64,000 nucleotides of DNA. Source: Desulfonatronovibrio magnus (lineage in GTDB: Bacteria; Desulfobacterota; Desulfovibrionia; Desulfovibrionales; Desulfonatronovibrionaceae). Below the pieces are notes generated by a model, which did not search any database, had not been told where the DNA came from, and saw only the letters and a list, made by a program, of their open reading frames with translations. Location: positions 455,736 through 519,735 of the forward strand of contig NZ_KN882175.1 of NCBI RefSeq assembly GCF_000934755.1, written 5' to 3'. The position numbers and the translations under genes are program-made. Below, piece by piece: positions 1 through 10,155 of the stretch. The number at the start of each line of letters is the position of its first letter. The stretch's first letter is position 1.

Positions 1-1970
1 TCAGTTCTGAGCAGGAAGAATACGTAAAAATGGCTGCCATGTCTTCTGAAACACTGCTGGCCATTATTAACGACATCCTTGATTTTTCCAAGATTGAAGC
101 CGGCAAGCTGGAATTGACCGAAAGAGAATTTGACCTGGAAAATGAAGTGGCGGATCTTCTGTCAGTGCTGGCAGGCAAAGCAGGGGAAAAGAAACTGGAA
201 GTGCTCATGCACTATGACTTTGATGCTCCAAGATTTATCAAGGGAGACAATCTGCGACTCAGGCAGGTGCTGTTCAATATTGCAGGCAATGCAGTAAAGT
301 TTACAGACCAGGGCCATGTCCTGCTGGAGGTTAAATGTCTGCGAAGAGACCATGAGTCCGCACTCTTGAGAATCTCAGTAAAAGATACCGGCATTGGAAT
401 CGCACCGGACAAACAAAGGGAAATCTTCGAACACTTCACCCAGGCTGACTATTCATCAACCCGAAAGTATGGTGGAACCGGTCTTGGTCTGGCCATAAGT
501 AAAGAAATTGTGAAACTCATGGGAGCAGAACTCAAGCTTGAAAGTACCCCTGGCCAGGGATCAGAATTCTACTTTGAAATCCGGTTTGAAATACCGAAGG
601 AGCAAGCCCAGCAAACATCTGAATTTCATATGGACAACATGAAAATCCTGGTGGTGGATGACAACGAGGTCAATCAGTCCATAATATCAAGATATCTTTG
701 CGATATTGGAGCAGAGTGCCATCTCGTGGAAAACGGCTATAAGGCCATGGTCAACCTTGAAGAAAGCATCAAGTCCGGAACCCCCTATCAACTGGCTGTA
801 ATCGACTATGCCATGCCGGGTATGGATGGGCTGGAGCTTACACAGCATATTCGCAGAAAAAAGGATTTTGATCAGATGCCCATTGTGATGCTCAGTTCAT
901 TCTGGGGACATATCCCGGCCAGGGATCTGTATGACGCTGGAGTGGACTCATATCTTCCCAAACCAGTTCGAAGAGGCCACCTTCTTCAGGCCATCCAGGG
1001 TGTGCTTGAAGGCCGCAGGGAAAAATCAGCCGGTGCTGACTCACCCCATGAACCATTGGATAGCATACACGATTCCAACACTCATGAATCCAGGAAGCAA
1101 CCGGATGCTGACCAAAAATCATCCGGATCTTTGAAAATCCTTCTTGTTGAAGATAATCCTGTCAACAGAAAGTCTGTAAAGTATATGCTCAGCAAAATTA
1201 CTGATAACATCGCAGTCGCTGAAAATGGACAACAGGCTGTAGAAATGTTTCAGTCACAAGATTTTGACCTCATTCTAATGGATGTGCAAATGCCGGTAAT
1301 GGACGGTCTTGAGGCCACCAGGCAAATCAGAAAGATAGAAAAGACTGAAAATGCAGACATGAACAACCCCCTGACTGACTCAGATAATTCAAGTCCTGCT
1401 GGAGTGCCCATAATTGCTCTTACAGCCAATGCCATGATCGGTGACCGGAAAAAATGCCTTGAAGCGGGCATGAACGACTACCTGTCCAAGCCATTGCGCA
1501 AAAATGATCTGCTGAGTATTATTGAAGGCATGATCCCTGACATGCTGTCTGCTTCAAAAGCACAGAAACCTGGAAAGCCTGACCAGGCAATTTCTGATGA
1601 AAACTGCGATGTTCCTGAACATATGTCCATCTTTAATGAGAAGGACTTTATGACGCGCTATGAAAATGACTATGAAATTGCATCAGAAATATTAAAAGAC
1701 TTTCTTGAGGATCTGCCCCTCAACCTGTCACAGATCTTGGAGTGTGTTCAGTCTGCCGACCCTGTCAGCACAGACAAGTCAGCCCACAAGCTCAAGGGAT
1801 CTGCCGGTTATATAGGGGCGGAAATACTTCAGCACCTGTGCTCCTCCATCATGAAGCATGCCCGTCAGGATCATTGGGAACAGGTAAGTATCGATTCCAT
1901 GCAACTTAAGGATCATGTGGAAAAATTTGTCCACGCAGCCAATGCCTTTTTAGCTCAACATAACAATTAG
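1..1970 (+). CDS. Hybrid sensor histidine kinase, 3' part (5' end outside window)
   Basis: The reading frame is open from base 3, so the N-terminal sensor and the phospho-accepting His of the DHp domain lie upstream of the window; the first ATG (position 30) is internal. Visible in order: the end of a HisKA helix (LLAIINDILDFSKIEAGKLE), an HATPase domain (N box NIAGNAVKFT, G1 DTGIGI, G2 [10 protein letters not shown], to about base 590), a first receiver (KILVVDD, acceptor Asp in VIDYAMPG, Lys in PKPVRR), a second receiver from about base 1130 (ILLVEDN, LILMDVQMP, SKPLRK) and a C-terminal Hpt domain (HKLKGSAGYIG). This is a multi-step phosphorelay kinase with two receivers. The input signal cannot be judged. 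The stop is at 1968-1970 and a repeat-rich gap follows. Confidence 0.93.
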   Translation, partial: SSEQEEYVKMAAMSSETLLAIINDILDFSKIEAGKLELTEREFDLENEVADLLSVLAGKAGEKKLEVLMHYDFDAPRFIKGDNLRLRQVLFNIAGNAVKFTDQGHVLLEVKCLRRDHESALLRISVKDTGIGIAPDKQREIFEHFTQADYSSTRKYGGTGLGLAISKEIVKLMGAELKLESTPGQGSEFYFEIRFEIPKEQAQQTSEFHMDNMKILVVDDNEVNQSIISRYLCDIGAECHLVENGYKAMVNLEESIKSGTPYQLAVIDYAMPGMDGLELTQHIRRKKDFDQMPIVMLSSFWGHIPARDLYDAGVDSYLPKPVRRGHLLQAIQGVLEGRREKSAGADSPHEPLDSIHDSNTHESRKQPDADQKSSGSLKILLVEDNPVNRKSVKYMLSKITDNIAVAENGQQAVEMFQSQDFDLILMDVQMPVMDGLEATRQIRKIEKTENADMNNPLTDSDNSSPAGVPIIALTANAMIGDRKKCLEAGMNDYLSKPLRKNDLLSIIEGMIPDMLSASKAQKPGKPDQAISDENCDVPEHMSIFNEKDFMTRYENDYEIASEILKDFLEDLPLNLSQILECVQSADPVSTDKSAHKLKGSAGYIGAEILQHLCSSIMKHARQDHWEQVSIDSMQLKDHVEKFVHAANAFLAQHNN

Positions 1971-2031
1971 GCGCTTAGTGGAAATTTCAAACAAACATGT
2001 TGGTTGTTAAAAATCCTTGCTTTCATGTTTG

Positions 2032-2115
2032 TGGGGACAGGCACCCCGGCACTTATTTTTTATTGAGCAAGAAACAAATTAGAAAAATAAATGCCGGGAG
2101 AGCCAGTCCCCGTGC
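2032..2115. repeat. Family-A palindromic repeat, copy A1 (core)
   Basis: The left end ggggacaggcacc and right end gagccagtccccgtgc are shared with the copies near 21.3, 46.3, 54.2, 54.9 and 63.0 kb. The inner arms here are ccggcacttattttt and its near-perfect complement aaaaataaatgccgg, so the element can fold into a long hairpin. The outer 14-bp inverted repeats seen in A2 and A3 are not recognisable here. The look is that of a MITE or REP-type element; no transposase is encoded nearby. Confidence 0.7.
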
Positions 2116-2162
2116 TCAATCCGTCATTCATAGGTTTACCTGAAGCTGCCCCGAAGGGGCCA

Positions 2163-2190
2163 CTTTTTCCGTGCAAGGTCGCGGAAAAAG
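2163..2190. other. Stem-loop, 9-bp stem
   Basis: CTTTTTCCG and CGGAAAAAG pair perfectly around a 10-base loop, immediately after a short GCCCC-GAA-GGGGC hairpin. It lies about 190 bases after the hybrid-kinase stop codon. No T-run follows, so a terminator role is only possible. Confidence 0.4.
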
Positions 2191-2276
2191 CTTAGTAACT
2201 TACTGTTTGAATCCTGTGGAAATAGCAAAAAAGTATTTTAATCTTGAAATAGCAACGATGCCCAGCATGCTTATTC

Positions 2277-2333
2277 TTCAGACTTCAGACTTCAGACTTC
2301 AGTCTTCAGCCTTTAGTCTTCAGCCTTCAGTCT
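2277..2333. repeat. 7-bp tandem array (CTTCAGN units)
   Basis: About eight consecutive 7-base units of the type cttcaga, cttcagt, cttcagc occur in strict register. The array directly abuts the conserved 73-bp element C1. Related arrays are at 21434-21494 and 59962-60157. Confidence 0.75.
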
Positions 2334-2404
2334 GAAAAGTACGGTTATCGCCCCAACTTAACGATCTTTGTTTAAGTTGGGCTGTGGACACAGCCCTCAT
2401 TAGA
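2332..2404 (+). promoter_or_regulatory. 73-bp conserved element C1 with two hairpins
   Basis: It matches 21493-21565 at 63 of 73 positions with no gaps. It holds a 10-bp stem (cccaacttaa with ttaagttggg) and a second stem (ggctgt with acagcc). In the other copy the second stem survives through G-U pairs. It ends about 48 bases upstream of the HD-GYP start codon. Function is unknown; leader-RNA element, promoter-linked repeat and mobile-repeat component are all possible. Confidence 0.5.
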
Positions 2405-2451
2405 CACATACTTAAAACTTATAACTTGCAATTAAAATACAAGGTCCCACC

Positions 2452-3453
2452 ATGCAGGTACTAATAGCAGAAGATGACAAAATCAGTCGCAAGACTCTGG
2501 CCCTGTACATCAAAAAACTGGGCTATACCCCTTTGACAGCAGCCGACGGAGAGGAAGCTCTTCAGCTCTGGGCGGAAAACAGACCCCGCATCATCCTTAC
2601 AGACTGGAACATGCCTGGACTGGACGGGGTCGAGCTGTGCACTAAGGTGCGTGAAGCGGAAATGGATGAATATACATATATTATCATGATAACGTCCCGG
2701 GATGATTCTGATGACCTGATCCACGGCTTTGAATCAGGCGTCGACGATTACCTCACCAAGCCGGTCAATAAAGCTGAGCTGGCAGTAAGGCTCAAATCCA
2801 GTGAAAGAATCTTCAGCCTGCAGAGTAAGGATACAGTCATATTTGCCATGGCCAAACTCGCGGAAACAAGAGACCCGGAAACCGGCCTGCACTTAGAACG
2901 AATCCAGAGCTACTGCAAGCTGATTTCGGAATTTCTCCTGAAAAACTCCATCTACCCTCAAGCAGTCACCAGAAGATTTATTGATGATATTTATGCCACC
3001 AGCCCGCTGCATGACATCGGCAAGGTAGGCATTCCCGACCATATCCTGCTCAAACCGGGCAGGCTGGATGAAAGGGAGTTTGAAATCATGAAAACCCACA
3101 CTACCATTGGTTACGATACTCTGCGCAGCACCATTGCCCAGAATCCCAAGGCGAACTTTCTAAAAATGTCTGCTGAAATAGCAAAGTACCATCATGAAAA
3201 ATGGGACGGCAGCGGTTACCCGGACGGACTTAAAGGCGAGGACATCCCCTTAGCAGCAAGAATCCTTGCTGTGGCTGATGTCTATGATGCTCTGGCATCC
3301 AAAAGAGTCTACAAGGATGCCTTTTCCCATGAAAAAACCAGGGCCATAATCACTGAAGGCAAAGGCAGCCATTTTGATCCGGCTCTGGTGGATGTTTTTC
3401 TAACTTGTCAAGACGATTTTGCCAAAGTGCTGGAAAAATTCAAAGAAGCATGA
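2452..3453 (+). CDS. Response regulator with HD-GYP cyclic-di-GMP phosphodiesterase domain
   Basis: This 333-residue RpfG-like protein has an N-terminal receiver (acidic pocket EDD at 7-9, acceptor Asp51 in LTDWNMPG, Lys in LTKPV at about 101-105) and a C-terminal HD-GYP domain. The catalytic HD pair is His187-Asp188 (HDIGKVGIPD), followed by HHEKWDGSGYPDGL with the GYP triplet at 255-257 and VADVYDAL. All signature residues are present, so it should hydrolyse c-di-GMP in the cytoplasm under control of a cognate kinase, possibly one of the neighbouring hybrid kinases. The ATG follows a weak aagg site. A long repeat-rich 5' region precedes it, and it converges on the kinase at 3510. Confidence 0.93.
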   Translation: MQVLIAEDDKISRKTLALYIKKLGYTPLTAADGEEALQLWAENRPRIILTDWNMPGLDGVELCTKVREAEMDEYTYIIMITSRDDSDDLIHGFESGVDDYLTKPVNKAELAVRLKSSERIFSLQSKDTVIFAMAKLAETRDPETGLHLERIQSYCKLISEFLLKNSIYPQAVTRRFIDDIYATSPLHDIGKVGIPDHILLKPGRLDEREFEIMKTHTTIGYDTLRSTIAQNPKANFLKMSAEIAKYHHEKWDGSGYPDGLKGEDIPLAARILAVADVYDALASKRVYKDAFSHEKTRAIITEGKGSHFDPALVDVFLTCQDDFAKVLEKFKEA

Positions 3454-3509
3454 CCGACAGGGGATCATCATATTGTCTCTGTTATTCAGACCAGTTATTT
3501 ACTCAAGTG

Positions 3510-6500
3510 TTAGGGTTTTGAAAAAGTATCCCGGTAGCCTTTTAGTTCTTCCAGGGCACCAAGCAAATCCGTTGTCAGTCCCGCGACGCTGTGATGATCA
3601 CCGTCTTTGACAGCAGAGTCCAGTTGCACTGCGAGGTATTCAGCCCTGTCCGCCCCGAGAAGCCCAAGAGATCCCTTGAGGGAATGAGCGGTTTTTCCAA
3701 GTTCCTGAACCTGATTGGCAACAGAATGTTTTTGCAGACTTTCCATATACCTACTCATGTCCCGTTCCAAAAAACTGGAAAACATCTTGTTCCAGAACTG
3801 CTCATCACCTGAAAAACGCAAACGAACTATATCAGGATTGATTATTTCATAATGATTATATTTATGTTTTGTATCTTTTGAAGACAAGCCGGAATCCTGA
3901 GATCTTTCAGAAGATAACGCCAGCAATCTGGACATTTCCTGAAACAGCTCACCTTCATTAACCGGCTTGGAAACAAAACCATCCATGCCTGATTTAAGAA
4001 ACTTTTCCCTGTCTTCTGCCATGGCATAAGCTGTTAAAGCAATAATGGGCGTCCTGGACCCTCTGCCTTGCATCTGGGAGTTGTTGTCACTTTGTGCCTG
4101 ATGCTCTTTTTCAAATGCAGGACTATGGTCATCTTCAATTTCTCTTATCTGCCTGGTTGCTTCAACACCATCAATCTGAGGCATCTGGATATCCATTAAA
4201 ATAATGTCGTACTTCTTTTCCCTGAACCTCTGAACTGCTGTGCTGCCATTATCAACAATATCTGCTGTGCATCCCATGCGCTTCAAAATAAACTCAATAT
4301 AATGCTGATTAACCTGGACATCTTCGGCCACCAGCACCTTCAAAGGCATTTCAAACTGTCCATCCCTGGTCAGCTTGAGCTCTGATCCTGGTACGGATCT
4401 ATCAAAAGCCTGTTGCTGAGTATCTGATTCAGGCAATATAAAGCTCAGATGGAAGCTGAAAATACTCCCGTATCCTGGTTCGCTCTGTACTTCAATCTTT
4501 CCTCCCATAAGCTTTACAAGCTTGTTGGATATGCTGAGCCCCAGTCCGGTACCCTGTTTGCTTTTACTGTATGAAATGTCTGCCTGAGAAAAACTTTCAA
4601 AAAGCCGGGGCATAAACTCAGCATTGATGCCAACACCAGTATCCTCGACCTCAAAAACAAGTTCCGCTTTTGCTCTGGAGATATTTCTTGAAGACAGTCT
4701 AACATTAACCTCGCCCTGGGGCGTGAATTTTATGGCGTTGTTGATAAGGTTGCGCAGGACCTGACTTATCCGATGTGCATCTCCTATTAGAAAACGGGGT
4801 ACGTCGTCAGCAATCCAGCTTTTAAGCTCAATATTTTTTTCACGGGCCTGGAAAGAGTAGAGACTGACCGCCTTATCCAGCAAAGCTGCAATGTCAAACT
4901 GCTCACTGCATATTTCAAGCTTTCCGGCCTCCACCTTGGACAGATCCAGTATGTCATCAATGATCTGCTTCAGAGAATTGGCTGAATCTAAGGTCATGTT
5001 GATGATTTTTTGGGACTCTTCATCTCGGGTCAAAGCAGACATCATTTCCAGGGCCCCCATAATACCCGCCATGGGCGTGCGTATTTCATGGCTCATATTG
5101 GCCAGAAATTCACTCTTGGCCCTGCTGGCCTTTTCAGCCTCATCCCTTGCCTTGACCAGATCCTGTTCAATGGCTTTTTCCTCTGTTTTATCAGCAAGGT
5201 ATCCATGCCAGATCACTGTATTATCCGACATCTTTTCCGGTCTGGCTATGCCTTTCAGGTACCTTTCTCCTTTTGCAGGAAGATTGACCCAGTACTCACA
5301 ATGCCAGATGGATAAATTCTTTGAAGACTCCTCAATGGACTCAGCAACTCTGTCATACTCATGTGGCTGGATTCTGGAATAAACCTTGGTTGCGTCTAAT
5401 CGTACCTCTTCCGGAGAGACTTCATAGACATCCCAGATACCTGCACTGGCAAAGGGAAAACAGCTGGTTCCATCAGGGTTTATCTGAAACTGGTATATTG
5501 CTCCGGGAACCTGCTCGGAAAGTTTGCTCAAAAGTCTGTCCCGGGCTGCAAGTTTTTGTTCAGCATCAACCCGGTCAGTTATGTTTCGTGCCACCGCGTA
5601 AATCATATCGTCTTCCGGCCTGGCTCTCCACTCTATCCAGCGGTATGACCCATCCTTATGCCGGTACCTGTTCACAAACTGCAGTACTTCTTTCTGCATG
5701 GACAGGTCCTTAGCTTTCTGCATCGTATCCTCCCAATCATCAGGGTGGACAAAATCCAGGAAAGGCCTGCCTTTGAGCTCTTCTACATTATATCCCAAAA
5801 CATCCTCCCACTGGGGATTCAGCCTGACAAACTCACCACTTGTATTGGCAATACACAAAAGATCCAAACTGGAAGTGAAGTAATTTTCCAGCTCTTCACT
5901 TTTTTCCTTCAGTGCATATTCAGTTTTTTTTCTGTCAGTTATGTCAATTATTCCAGCCAGTGCGCCAAGGTAATTTCCATGGTCATCCATAAGTGGCGAG
6001 GCAGAGGTATAAACATAAACCGGGTATCCCTGCTTGTGCAGAAGTGTAAACTCATGCTGTTCTTTTTGTCCCTGTTTTCTGCGCTCTGATTTTTCATAAT
6101 ACATTTCTCTGTCCGGCTCATCGCAGAAATCAACAACCTTCTTTCCCATCATTTCATCCGGAGCATAACCGAGCATATCAGCCATTACCTGATTGACAAA
6201 AACAGTCTTTCCATTGTGATCGATCTGCCATATTCCTTCATTAAGGTTGTCCACAAGCAGACGATATCTGGACTCACTTTCAAGCAAGGCTGCTTCAGCC
6301 TGCTTCTGTTCTGAAACATCGCGAACAAGAGCTATGGCCCTGTCTTCTCCCAGTGGAGAAAATCTGCATTCGAAGCTATGAATTTTACCATGTATGGGCA
6401 ATTGATACTGAATGCTCTGTAAGCTGCGGGTCCTGAACATCTCAGACATGGAACTGTTGATTTTTTCTGCCAGGTCCTTATGGATAATTTCAGCAATATT

Positions 6501-7028
6501 TTTGCCCATGAACTGCTCTACAGGCATGTATAGCTGTTTTTCAGATCCAGCCTTAAAATCAAGAATATCCCCTTGACTGCCAAGTACAAAAAGCAAATCC
6601 GGCACAGCATTAAGCAGGGATGAAGTATACTCGTGCTGATTCTTAAGCTGACGCATGCCTTTTATTTCTTCGGAAATATCTGTAAATACCACTGCGAAAT
6701 GATACTTTTCAGGCGAAAAGGCATGCCCTTTATACCACTTGCTTAAAGGTTCGGAATACTGCTCAAAATCCTTTTGCCGCTGGTTTATGGCTATATCTCC
6801 ATAAAACGATATCCAATTGAAGCCTGAAGAAAAAAAATCCGGCACACACTCTGTAATTTTCTTGTTGAGGATATTTTCCGCCTTTAGACCTGTAAGTCTT
6901 TCAAAGGCTTGATTGACCTCTAAAAAAATATAGTCCACAGGCCTGTCCTGATCATCCAGTACAATGCGGTGATAGGCATAACCGAAAGGTGAAGACTGGA
7001 GTAACCTTTTATAACTATCTTCTTTCAT
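3510..7028 (-). CDS. Multi-PAS hybrid histidine kinase (PAS-HisKA-HATPase-REC-Hpt)
   Basis: This soluble hybrid kinase of about 1172 residues has no membrane segment. Four or five PAS/PAC units fill the first 620 residues (linkers end in DISEE, DVSEQK, DITDRK, NITDR). Then come HisKA with the H box [14 protein letters not shown] (about bases 5040-5100), HATPase (NLINNAIKFT, DTGVGI, GTGLGLSIS), a receiver (acceptor Asp in IILMDIQMP) and a C-terminal Hpt (TAHSLKGSLGLLGA). The start is placed at ATG 7028 because an aaagg site lies about 7 bases upstream; a TTG nine codons earlier (7055) has no such site. It is the last gene of the GTPase/kinase operon, 28 bases after its paralogue, with which the HisKA-HATPase core is nearly alignable residue by residue. 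Confidence 0.93.
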   Translation of the reverse strand: MKEDSYKRLLQSSPFGYAYHRIVLDDQDRPVDYIFLEVNQAFERLTGLKAENILNKKITECVPDFFSSGFNWISFYGDIAINQRQKDFEQYSEPLSKWYKGHAFSPEKYHFAVVFTDISEEIKGMRQLKNQHEYTSSLLNAVPDLLFVLGSQGDILDFKAGSEKQLYMPVEQFMGKNIAEIIHKDLAEKINSSMSEMFRTRSLQSIQYQLPIHGKIHSFECRFSPLGEDRAIALVRDVSEQKQAEAALLESESRYRLLVDNLNEGIWQIDHNGKTVFVNQVMADMLGYAPDEMMGKKVVDFCDEPDREMYYEKSERRKQGQKEQHEFTLLHKQGYPVYVYTSASPLMDDHGNYLGALAGIIDITDRKKTEYALKEKSEELENYFTSSLDLLCIANTSGEFVRLNPQWEDVLGYNVEELKGRPFLDFVHPDDWEDTMQKAKDLSMQKEVLQFVNRYRHKDGSYRWIEWRARPEDDMIYAVARNITDRVDAEQKLAARDRLLSKLSEQVPGAIYQFQINPDGTSCFPFASAGIWDVYEVSPEEVRLDATKVYSRIQPHEYDRVAESIEESSKNLSIWHCEYWVNLPAKGERYLKGIARPEKMSDNTVIWHGYLADKTEEKAIEQDLVKARDEAEKASRAKSEFLANMSHEIRTPMAGIMGALEMMSALTRDEESQKIINMTLDSANSLKQIIDDILDLSKVEAGKLEICSEQFDIAALLDKAVSLYSFQAREKNIELKSWIADDVPRFLIGDAHRISQVLRNLINNAIKFTPQGEVNVRLSSRNISRAKAELVFEVEDTGVGINAEFMPRLFESFSQADISYSKSKQGTGLGLSISNKLVKLMGGKIEVQSEPGYGSIFSFHLSFILPESDTQQQAFDRSVPGSELKLTRDGQFEMPLKVLVAEDVQVNQHYIEFILKRMGCTADIVDNGSTAVQRFREKKYDIILMDIQMPQIDGVEATRQIREIEDDHSPAFEKEHQAQSDNNSQMQGRGSRTPIIALTAYAMAEDREKFLKSGMDGFVSKPVNEGELFQEMSRLLALSSERSQDSGLSSKDTKHKYNHYEIINPDIVRLRFSGDEQFWNKMFSSFLERDMSRYMESLQKHSVANQVQELGKTAHSLKGSLGLLGADRAEYLAVQLDSAVKDGDHHSVAGLTTDLLGALEELKGYRDTFSKP

Positions 7029-7056
7029 AATACTACCTTTGCTCAGCAGTGGCAAT

Positions 7057-10000
7057 TCAGCCGGTCCTGAAGTCCTTAAGTTCTTCCAAACAATTTATCA
7101 GTTCCCCTGCCAGAGTCCGGGAACTGGAATGTTGACCATGCTTTGCCTCAGAATCCAGCCTCCTGGCCTGATACTCCGCCCTTTCAGCCCCAAGAAGCGC
7201 CAGCACTCCTTTAAGCTTGTGCGCAACCTTTCCCAGTTCTTCCAAGTCATCACCTTCCATGACTTCCTTAATATCCTTAATATATTCAGGTAAATCATTT
7301 TCCACAAACTCGGTGATCATTACTTTCCATAAATCCTCGTCATCAGCGTAGCGTTCCCTGATGGAATCAAAATTGATTAGAGGAGTATTTCCTTGATCTG
7401 CTGTTTCCGGATCAGGAGGCACATTAACCAGTACATTGGATATTTCCTTAAGTAATTCTTTCTCATTGACCGGTTTGGATACATATCCGTCCATGCCGGC
7501 ATCAAGAAACTTCTTTTTTTCCTCAGCCATGGCGTAAGCAGTCAGAGCAATAATGGGAATGCAGCCCTTAACCGCATTTATCTCACCATATTCAGCGCAA
7601 TGCTGCTCCTCCAGCTTTCTTATCTGCCTGGTTGCCTCTACTCCATCCATTTCAGGCATTTGAATATCCATCAGAATAAGGTCATATTTTTTCTGCTGAT
7701 ATTGTTTAACCACTTCCACTCCGTTTTGCACAATATCAGCACTGTGTCCATTTCGTTGCAGCACAAAATTAATATATTTCTGGTTAACTCTCACATCTTC
7801 TGCCACAAGAATATTTAATGGCCTTTCAAGTACAGTTGTTCTGGTGTGAATTTGTTTTGGTCCCTGATCATCTTCATCCTGCGAAGGTTGGCTTAATTCA
7901 AATTCAGGAACATCAAAAGTCAGGCTGAAGCTGAAGGTGCTGCCCTTGCCCTTTTGACTTTCAACATTGATAACACCACCCATCAACTTAACCAGATTCT
8001 GGCATATGGCCAGCCCCAGTCCTGTACCCTGGGTCTTTTTGCTGTAAGAAGCATCTCCCTGGGAAAAACTGCCAAAAAGTCTTGGCATGATCTCCTGACT
8101 GATGCCCACGCCCGTATCCTCAACCTTGAAAAAGAGCACGGACTGTGAGTCAAGGTTCTGCAAAAGATTAACCCTGACTTCCACCATTCCTTTATTAGTA
8201 AACTTGATGGCATTATTTACCAGGTTGCGCAAAACCTGGGTTAACCGGTAGCTGTCTCCAAGAAGGGTTGATGGAACATCTCTGCTCACACTGGTCTTCA
8301 GGATAATTTTTTTTTCTCTGGCCTGAAAAGAATAAAGATCATTCACCTGCTCCAGCAAACTTCGAAGATCAAAAGGCTCATGCTGCAGTGTCATGCCTCC
8401 TGCTTCGACTTTTGACAAATCAAGAATGTCATCAATTATCTGCTTCAGGGAGTTGGCTGAATCCAAGGTCATATTGATAATTTTCAGGCATTCTTTATCC
8501 TTTATTAAAGCAGACAGCATCTCAAGAGCTCCCATTATTCCAGCCATGGGTGTGCGGATTTCATGACTCATATTGGCCAGAAATTCGCTTTTAGCCATAT
8601 TTGCTTTTTCAGCCTCATCCCTGGTCTGAATCAGGTCAATCTCGATGCTCTTTTTTTCGGTTATATCCATGATCAGCCCATCAATATAGGCCAGATTACC
8701 GTCATCATCAAAAACTCCCTGCGCATTTTCCTCAATCCAGCGAAGAGTACCATCTGCATGGGTTATCCTGTACATTATCGAGTATGGCTCTCTAATTTCA
8801 AGCCCGGTGGACACTATATCATTCACCAGGCTTGAATCTTCCGGATGTATTATTGCTGAGTAGGCCATATCCCTGTTGTTGATAAACATATCAGGATCAT
8901 ACCCGGTAATGGACTTAAAAGCATCACTTATGAACAGCATGGTCCAGTGCTCATCTTTGAGACATCTGAATATGGCACCTGGCGAATTTGCAATAAGATT
9001 GTTTATCCAGGAGTTGGCTTTTTGCAATTCTTGATTGATCTTTTGTATTCTGTCCTGAGCAAGTTTCTGCTCAGTAACATCCTTGCCCACTGACTGCAAT
9101 TCCGTCACCCGTTTTTGAGAATCTAAAATGACATAGTCAGTCCACTCCTGCCATGCTTTAGTTCCATCTCTGTAAATTACGGGATGAGCATAAGTCTGCG
9201 TTGGGTTTCGAGCATTGAGCGCAGCCAGTTTTTTTAAAACGGACTCATGCTGGTCTTGAGGCAGAAAATCCAGAAACTTTCTGCCCACCAGACTTTCTGC
9301 ATCCATGTTAAATGCCCTGCAATAGGCTTCATTGACAAATGTAAGAGTAGTATCAGGAAGAAACCTGCAGATCATTTCCTTCTGCGACTGAACCACAGAA
9401 GCCATACGCTGCCTCTCTGCAAACAATTCTTCTGATTGATCAACTATCTTCTGATTGAGGAAGTTTCTTCGCCTTAAAATCCATCCTGACCCTGCGGTCA
9501 GAAATCCAAGAAACACAAAGAAAGTTGCAGGCAAAACAGCTGAACCTGCCACAATTTTTCTCCACTCTCCGGCATCCAAATCCAACCCGAGAACAGCTAT
9601 TATCTCTCCTGTATTATCATCAAATATGGGGACAAAGGCCGATATCCATGTTCCCCATTGATCTGTCAACGGACCTTCTACAAAGGCAATCCCGGTATCA
9701 AAAAGATCAACCAGTCTTTGAGAGGCTTCAGTGTACACTTCCCCGGGTCGAGCATGATCAATATCTGAGTCTTCAGGTTCCAGAAAAGGAGTATCCACAA
9801 GAAAATAAACCCGTCCCTGTTCATCTCTTGCCATGAGATACAGATCAAAATAAGAATAAATATCTTGTTCGTAATATTTTTCCAGCTGGAAAAACTGGCG
9901 GACAAGAGAATGGTAGGAGGGATTGAATTCATCCCTTGCGTCTCCGAACAGAGAAAAGACTTGATGAAGATCAATAGTATGCTTTATGATGGAGGCCTCA

Positions 10001-10146
10001 AACAGAAGATTGTCCCTGAGCTCTCTTTCTGTTTTGTGGACTGTCCACCAGGTAAAGGCAATGCCAGTCAGTAAGACCGTAATCAGGGCAGATAAAATCC
10101 AATAGCTGAAAAAAAATCGTCTGGACTTCTTGTTAGTGTCTGTCAC
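7057..10146 (-). CDS. Membrane hybrid histidine kinase with extracytoplasmic sensor (PAS-HisKA-HATPase-REC-Hpt)
   Basis: This 1029-residue protein has a transmembrane helix at about 12-34, an extracytoplasmic sensory region at about 35-205 (ending IAVLGLDLD, Cache-like in style) and a second helix at about 206-226. Two PAS/PAC units follow (ending VTEQK and ITEKK), then HisKA ([19 protein letters not shown], about bases 8525-8580), HATPase ([25 protein letters not shown]), a receiver ([13 protein letters not shown]) and Hpt ([14 protein letters not shown]). The start is GTG 10146, with gagg 7 bases upstream. It is 9 bases downstream of the second GTPase gene and upstream of its cytosolic paralogue, so the four genes are probably co-transcribed. 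Confidence 0.92.
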   Translation of the reverse strand: MTDTNKKSRRFFFSYWILSALITVLLTGIAFTWWTVHKTERELRDNLLFEASIIKHTIDLHQVFSLFGDARDEFNPSYHSLVRQFFQLEKYYEQDIYSYFDLYLMARDEQGRVYFLVDTPFLEPEDSDIDHARPGEVYTEASQRLVDLFDTGIAFVEGPLTDQWGTWISAFVPIFDDNTGEIIAVLGLDLDAGEWRKIVAGSAVLPATFFVFLGFLTAGSGWILRRRNFLNQKIVDQSEELFAERQRMASVVQSQKEMICRFLPDTTLTFVNEAYCRAFNMDAESLVGRKFLDFLPQDQHESVLKKLAALNARNPTQTYAHPVIYRDGTKAWQEWTDYVILDSQKRVTELQSVGKDVTEQKLAQDRIQKINQELQKANSWINNLIANSPGAIFRCLKDEHWTMLFISDAFKSITGYDPDMFINNRDMAYSAIIHPEDSSLVNDIVSTGLEIREPYSIMYRITHADGTLRWIEENAQGVFDDDGNLAYIDGLIMDITEKKSIEIDLIQTRDEAEKANMAKSEFLANMSHEIRTPMAGIMGALEMLSALIKDKECLKIINMTLDSANSLKQIIDDILDLSKVEAGGMTLQHEPFDLRSLLEQVNDLYSFQAREKKIILKTSVSRDVPSTLLGDSYRLTQVLRNLVNNAIKFTNKGMVEVRVNLLQNLDSQSVLFFKVEDTGVGISQEIMPRLFGSFSQGDASYSKKTQGTGLGLAICQNLVKLMGGVINVESQKGKGSTFSFSLTFDVPEFELSQPSQDEDDQGPKQIHTRTTVLERPLNILVAEDVRVNQKYINFVLQRNGHSADIVQNGVEVVKQYQQKKYDLILMDIQMPEMDGVEATRQIRKLEEQHCAEYGEINAVKGCIPIIALTAYAMAEEKKKFLDAGMDGYVSKPVNEKELLKEISNVLVNVPPDPETADQGNTPLINFDSIRERYADDEDLWKVMITEFVENDLPEYIKDIKEVMEGDDLEELGKVAHKLKGVLALLGAERAEYQARRLDSEAKHGQHSSSRTLAGELINCLEELKDFRTG

Positions 10147-10155
10147 ATCAAAACC

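Larger units (their letters stand above)
1971..2451. other. Repeat-rich intergenic region before the HD-GYP gene
   Basis: No gene is visible in these 481 bases. In order they hold a copy of the family-A palindromic repeat (2032-2115), two adjacent hairpins (a GCCCC/GGGGC stem at about 2147-2161 and a CTTTTTCCG/CGGAAAAAG stem at 2163-2190), a 7-bp tandem array (2277-2333) and the 73-bp conserved element C (2332-2404). The same A, heptamer, C order recurs before mrpF at 21257-21565. Confidence 0.7.

Noticed and set aside
2332-2404. Known riboswitch (c-di-GMP before the HD-GYP gene, Na+ type before mrpF)
   Set aside because: No consensus core of the c-di-GMP-I, c-di-GMP-II, fluoride or other riboswitches I know is visible. 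Kept only as an unknown element.
4891-5382. 163-codon plus-strand ORF antisense to the multi-PAS kinase
   Set aside because: It is a shadow of the HisKA/HATPase coding sequence; codon pattern and domain evidence support only the minus strand.
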